A program made the position numbers and the translations under genes. Below, one piece after another: positions 6,058-8,540 of a stretch of DNA of 8,540 nucleotides. Origin of the DNA: an uncultured Collinsella sp. (lineage in GTDB: Bacteria > Actinomycetota > Coriobacteriia > Coriobacteriales > Coriobacteriaceae); the NCBI GenBank assembly GCA_900553705.1, contig USEK01000052.1:1-8540 (forward strand), given 5' to 3'. Under the pieces are notes generated by a model. It was not told the origin of the DNA, searched no databases, and saw nothing but the letters and a program-made list of their open reading frames with translations. Within the stretch, counting starts at the first letter, position 1. Every line of letters starts with the position of its first letter.

Positions 6058-6068
6058 GAGTTTGCAGC

Positions 6069-6107
6069 TTCCGTGAGGGTCAAGTATTTACGTAGACCTC
6101 ATGGGAA
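6069..6107 (+). promoter_or_regulatory. Hairpin just after oppA
   Basis: TGAGG (6074-6078) pairs with CCTCA (6097-6101). The stem continues inward with TC/GA after a bulged G, and outward with TTCC (6069-6072) against GGAA (6104-6107) across a small internal loop. No T-run follows. It begins 12 nt after the oppA stop and could protect the oppA 3' end from exonucleases. The pairing is seen; the role is inferred. Confidence 0.4.
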
Positions 6108-6154
6108 ACATACAGTTCTCCCTAACCTGGGGTAAACTGGCTGATGGTAATTTT

Positions 6155-6182
6155 GGGATGCCGGTCTGGCGATCGGCATCCC
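6155..6182 (+). terminator. Intercistronic hairpin between oppA and oppB, possible leaky terminator
   Basis: GGGATGCCG (6155-6163) pairs perfectly with CGGCATCCC (6174-6182) around a 10-nt loop, with one more T-A pair outside (6154/6183). Only three T follow (6184-6186), so termination is likely partial at best. A stable hairpin between a binding-protein gene and its permease genes is a known way of making more receptor than transporter. It begins 98 nt after oppA and ends about 20 nt before the oppB ribosome site. Confidence 0.55.
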
Positions 6183-6213
6183 ATTTAGGTTAATCCCTAG
6201 ATAGGGGAGTGGT

Positions 6214-7251
6214 ATGGGTAAGTACATCGTTAAACGTGTGCTTCAGTTCATCCCGGTATTTTTGGGCGTTACGCTGATTCTGTTCGCCCTTCAGAATATC
6301 GTGCCGGGAGATCCGATCAAGCTGATCGGTGGAGACAAGGCTCTGTCCCCCGAGGTGGAGCTTCAGCTTCGCGTCCGCTATCACCTGGTCCAGTCGGACG
6401 AGGACGGCAACGCGATCCTTGACGAGAACGGCGACCCCGTTCAAACGTCGCTCGTGGACCGTTACTTGTATTACATGAACGGCCTGCTTCATGGCGATCT
6501 GGGCAATTCGTATCAGCGCAAGCTGCCGGTTACGGAAATTTTTGCCCAGAAGTATCCGTATACGGTCAAACTTGCCGCGTGCGCCATCGTGCTCGAGGCA
6601 ATCATGGGTATCGGTGCGGGTATCATTTCGGCGGTAAAGCGTTATTCCTTCTGGGATATTTTGGTAACGCTCACCACGTCGATCCTCGTTGCGGTCCCGG
6701 CCTTCTGGCTCGGTATGTTGCTGCAGCTGTTCTTTGGCGTCATCCTCAAGGACGCTACGGGCGGTGCAATCTCCATGCCGATCTCGGGTGCCGGCGGTGC
6801 CAGCTCTCAGTATCAGGATTGGATGCACTATGTGCTTCCGACCATTACGCTGGCTTCGGTTTCGACCGCTTATGCCGCCCGCATTATGCGCTCGCAGCTG
6901 CTTGACGTCATGAACCAGGATTACATCCGTACGGCAAAGGCCAAGGGTCTCTCCAATCGCGCGATCATCGTCAAGCATGCGCTTAAGAATGCACTCATCC
7001 CCGTCGTTACCTATATTGGTGTCGACTTTGGTGGCATGCTTTCGGGCGCCATCCTGACCGAGACGGTCTTTAACTGGCCCGGTATCGGCTATGAGGTCTA
7101 TCGCGCCATTAGCATGCGTGACTGGCCCATCGTTATGGGCGGCGTTACGCTCATCGTCGTCGTCGTCATGGTGATTAACCTGCTCGTCGACATTAGCTAT
7201 GCATTCCTCGACCCGCGCATCCGCCTTGGCGGTCCGTCGGATAAGGCCTAA
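6214..7251 (+). CDS. oppB: Oligopeptide ABC transporter permease OppB
   Basis: This 345-residue inner-membrane permease is one of the two channel subunits of the peptide importer. Six transmembrane segments are visible at about 9-30, 116-138, 147-176, 204-222, 262-284 and 306-330. The EAA loop that docks on the ATPase lies at about 235-265, with core DYIRTAKAKGLSNRAI followed by KHALKNALIP. Other family motifs are NIVPGDP (28-34), GDLGNSY (94-100) and the C-terminal FLDPRIR (331-337). The first external loop carries an unusual acidic stretch (about 59-79, DEDGN and DENGD) where other OppB proteins are shorter. The start at 6214 has AGGGGAG at 6203-6209, 4 nt upstream, a little close but the only candidate. 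oppC follows after 14 nt, so oppB, oppC and oppD are cotranscribed. Confidence 0.95.
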   Translation: MGKYIVKRVLQFIPVFLGVTLILFALQNIVPGDPIKLIGGDKALSPEVELQLRVRYHLVQSDEDGNAILDENGDPVQTSLVDRYLYYMNGLLHGDLGNSYQRKLPVTEIFAQKYPYTVKLAACAIVLEAIMGIGAGIISAVKRYSFWDILVTLTTSILVAVPAFWLGMLLQLFFGVILKDATGGAISMPISGAGGASSQYQDWMHYVLPTITLASVSTAYAARIMRSQLLDVMNQDYIRTAKAKGLSNRAIIVKHALKNALIPVVTYIGVDFGGMLSGAILTETVFNWPGIGYEVYRAISMRDWPIVMGGVTLIVVVVMVINLLVDISYAFLDPRIRLGGPSDKA

Positions 7252-7265
7252 GGGAGGTACGTCTC

Positions 7266-8201
7266 ATGCAGGAAACTGATTCTCAGTCTCAGGAGCAGGC
7301 TACCGCCACCAAGGCCGCATCTGCTCCCGCCAAGTCCCGCACGCTGTGGGGTGACGCTTTTAAGCGTCTTCGCAAGAACAAGCTCGCCGTTATCGGTGTC
7401 TGCTGGATCATCATCGTCGTTTTGGTTGCCCTGACCGCAGATCTGTGGGCTAAGCCCTGGCTCGGTTCGCCGACGGCTTCCGACTCGACCACCATGGCCG
7501 AGACGTCGCTGTTGGCTCCGTGTGCAGAGCACCCGTTTGGCACCGACGCCCTTGGTCGCGACATTCTCGTCCGCGTTATCTACGGTGCACGCGTTTCGCT
7601 GTCCGTCGGCATTATGGCCACCGCGATCTCCACGGTGATCGGTCTGGTCATGGGTGCTCTGGCCGGTTTCTACGGCGGGATCTGGGATACGATCATCATG
7701 CGCTGTGCGGACATCTTCCTGGCGTTCCCGTACGTGCTGTTCGTTGTCGCCATGATCGCCGTTATCGGCCGTGGTCTTCAGAACGTCTTTATCGCCATCG
7801 GTATTCTCGGCTGGCCTTCGATTGCGCGCGTCTTCCGCTCTGCAATCTTGACGGTCAAAGAAAACGACTATGTTGACGCTGCGCGCGCGATGGGTGCATC
7901 TGATGCTCGTATCGTAGTGCGTCACATCTTCCCGAACTCCGTCGCCTCCATCGTGGTCTACGCGACCATGAACATTGGCGGCGCCATTCTGACCGAGTCC
8001 GCTCTGTCCTTCCTCGGCATGGGCGTTATTCCGCCTACGCCTTCGTGGGGCTCCATGATTCAGGACGGTCAGCAGTATCTTCTGACTGCTCCCTGGATGA
8101 TGATCATGCCCGGTCTGGCAATTCTCTCGACGGTGCTCGCCTTCACCCTGCTGGGTGACGGTCTGCGCGACGCCCTCGACGTCAAGATGAAGGACGCATA
8201 A
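7266..8201 (+). CDS. oppC: Oligopeptide ABC transporter permease OppC
   Basis: This 311-residue inner-membrane permease is the partner of OppB. A polar Gln/Ala/Lys-rich cytoplasmic N-terminus (1-28) leads into the OppC N-terminal domain (FKRLRKNKLAVIG, 32-44) and the first membrane helix (about 41-60). The family motif HPFGTDALGRDI (89-100) precedes the permease core. The EAA loop is DYVDAARAMGASDARIVVRH (201-220) followed by IFPNS. ESALSFLGMG (244-253), PTPSWGSM (257-264) and LLGDGLRDALD (295-305) are also typical of OppC/DppC. The length is normal. AGGGAGG (7251-7257) lies 8 nt before the ATG at 7266, and its first A is the last base of the oppB stop. oppD begins 2 nt after the stop, with its ribosome site (AAGGA, 8190-8194) inside the oppC end, indicating coupling. 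Confidence 0.95.
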   Translation: MQETDSQSQEQATATKAASAPAKSRTLWGDAFKRLRKNKLAVIGVCWIIIVVLVALTADLWAKPWLGSPTASDSTTMAETSLLAPCAEHPFGTDALGRDILVRVIYGARVSLSVGIMATAISTVIGLVMGALAGFYGGIWDTIIMRCADIFLAFPYVLFVVAMIAVIGRGLQNVFIAIGILGWPSIARVFRSAILTVKENDYVDAARAMGASDARIVVRHIFPNSVASIVVYATMNIGGAILTESALSFLGMGVIPPTPSWGSMIQDGQQYLLTAPWMMIMPGLAILSTVLAFTLLGDGLRDALDVKMKDA

Positions 8202-8203
8202 GG

Positions 8204-8491
8204 ATGAAGAAGAACAAGAACTATGTGGACCTGAAGGACCAGCCGGTTCCCGAGGGCCAGCATCTGCTCGAGGTCGATGACCTTAAGATGTATTTCCATA
8301 CCGAGGATGGTGTCGTTCGCGCTGTCGACGGTGTGTCCTACACGCTCGATCGCGGCGAGACCCTGGGTGTCGTCGGTGAGTCCGGCTCCGGTAAGTCCGT
8401 GACCGCCATGACCATCATGGGCCTCATCTCGATGCCTCCGGGAAAGATCGAGGGCGGCGACGTTCGCTATCGCGGTCGTTCTATCCTCGAG
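8204..8491 (+). CDS. oppD: Oligopeptide ABC transporter ATP-binding protein OppD, 5' part only
   Basis: The first 96 codons of a cytoplasmic ABC ATPase that would power peptide import with OppBC. After a lysine-rich start (MKKNKNYVDLKDQ), the nucleotide-binding domain begins at LLEVDDLKMYFHTEDG (21-36). The Walker A motif GESGSGKS is at 58-65, and AMTIMGLIS (68-76) and YRGRSIL (89-95) follow as in OppD/DppD. The Q-loop, signature motif, Walker B and the C-terminal oligopeptide domain are all missing because the contig ends in adapter at 8492. The next apparent codons (CTG TCT and on) belong to the adapter. An oppF gene normally follows oppD but cannot be seen. The start ATG at 8204 is set by AAGGA at 8190-8194 and the 2-nt gap to oppC. 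The truncation is technical, not a pseudogene. Confidence 0.93.
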
Positions 8492-8540
8492 CTGTCTCTT
8501 ATACACATCTCCGAGCCCACGAGACGTAGAGGAATCTCGT
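8492..8540 (-). other. Untrimmed Nextera i7 adapter, reverse complement (sequencing artefact)
   Basis: 8492-8510 is the reverse complement of the Tn5 mosaic end (CTGTCTCTTATACACATCT), 8511-8525 is the rest of the read-2 adapter, 8526-8533 is index GTAGAGGA and 8534-8540 is the start of the P7 sequence. It matches the left-end block exactly, with 2 extra bases. It interrupts oppD at codon 97. Confidence 0.98.

Noticed and set aside
48..8491. CRISPR arrays, tRNA or rRNA genes, insertion sequences, prophage or defence genes
   Set aside because: I looked for regular repeats, tRNA-like folds, transposase motifs and attachment sites and saw none. Every kilobase is explained by core metabolic, secretion or transport genes and short regulatory gaps.

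Overview
The window is an 8.4 kb piece of a bacterial chromosome. It is flanked on both sides by untrimmed Nextera sequencing adapter (1-47 and 8492-8540), so genomic sequence runs only from 48 to 8491. By eye the GC content is near 60%, with strong preference for C or G at third codon positions and purine-rich Shine-Dalgarno sites. The proteins read like those of gut Actinobacteria of the class Coriobacteriia, and from memory most like Collinsella. That assignment is recollection and inference; no search was run.

Layout, all genes on the + strand. (1) 48-158: a strong two-tier terminator for a gene lying outside the window, then a short leader with a 7-bp hairpin. (2) 159-3668: a lower-glycolysis operon, pgk (phosphoglycerate kinase), tpiA (triosephosphate isomerase, overlapping pgk by 8 nt) and gpmI (cofactor-independent phosphoglycerate mutase, 5 nt downstream), closed by a near-perfect GC-rich terminator at 3694-3728. 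(3) 3833-4087: secG, a small SecYEG translocon subunit, with its own short leader and its own terminator at 4113-4139. (4) 4140-4380: about 240 nt of AT-richer non-coding DNA, the promoter and leader region of the next operon. (5) 4381-8491: an oligopeptide ABC importer operon, oppA (lipoprotein receptor), oppB and oppC (permeases) and the first 96 codons of oppD (ATPase). oppD is cut off by the contig end, not by a mutation. Two hairpins lie between oppA and oppB.

Together the genes cover the pay-off half of glycolysis (1,3-bisphosphoglycerate to 3-phosphoglycerate to 2-phosphoglycerate, with triose interconversion), a general secretion component often found next to tpiA in Gram-positive bacteria, and peptide uptake. 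This fits a fermentative organism that uses both sugars and peptides.

I found no undescribed system. All genes are intact members of well-known families, apart from the artificially truncated oppD. The points most worth a second look are the adapter ends, which mimic terminal inverted repeats and create false peptides; the oppA leader with a hairpin and mini-ORFs; the oppA-oppB intercistronic hairpins; the twin-arginine-like lipoprotein signal of OppA; and an acidic insert in the first external loop of OppB.
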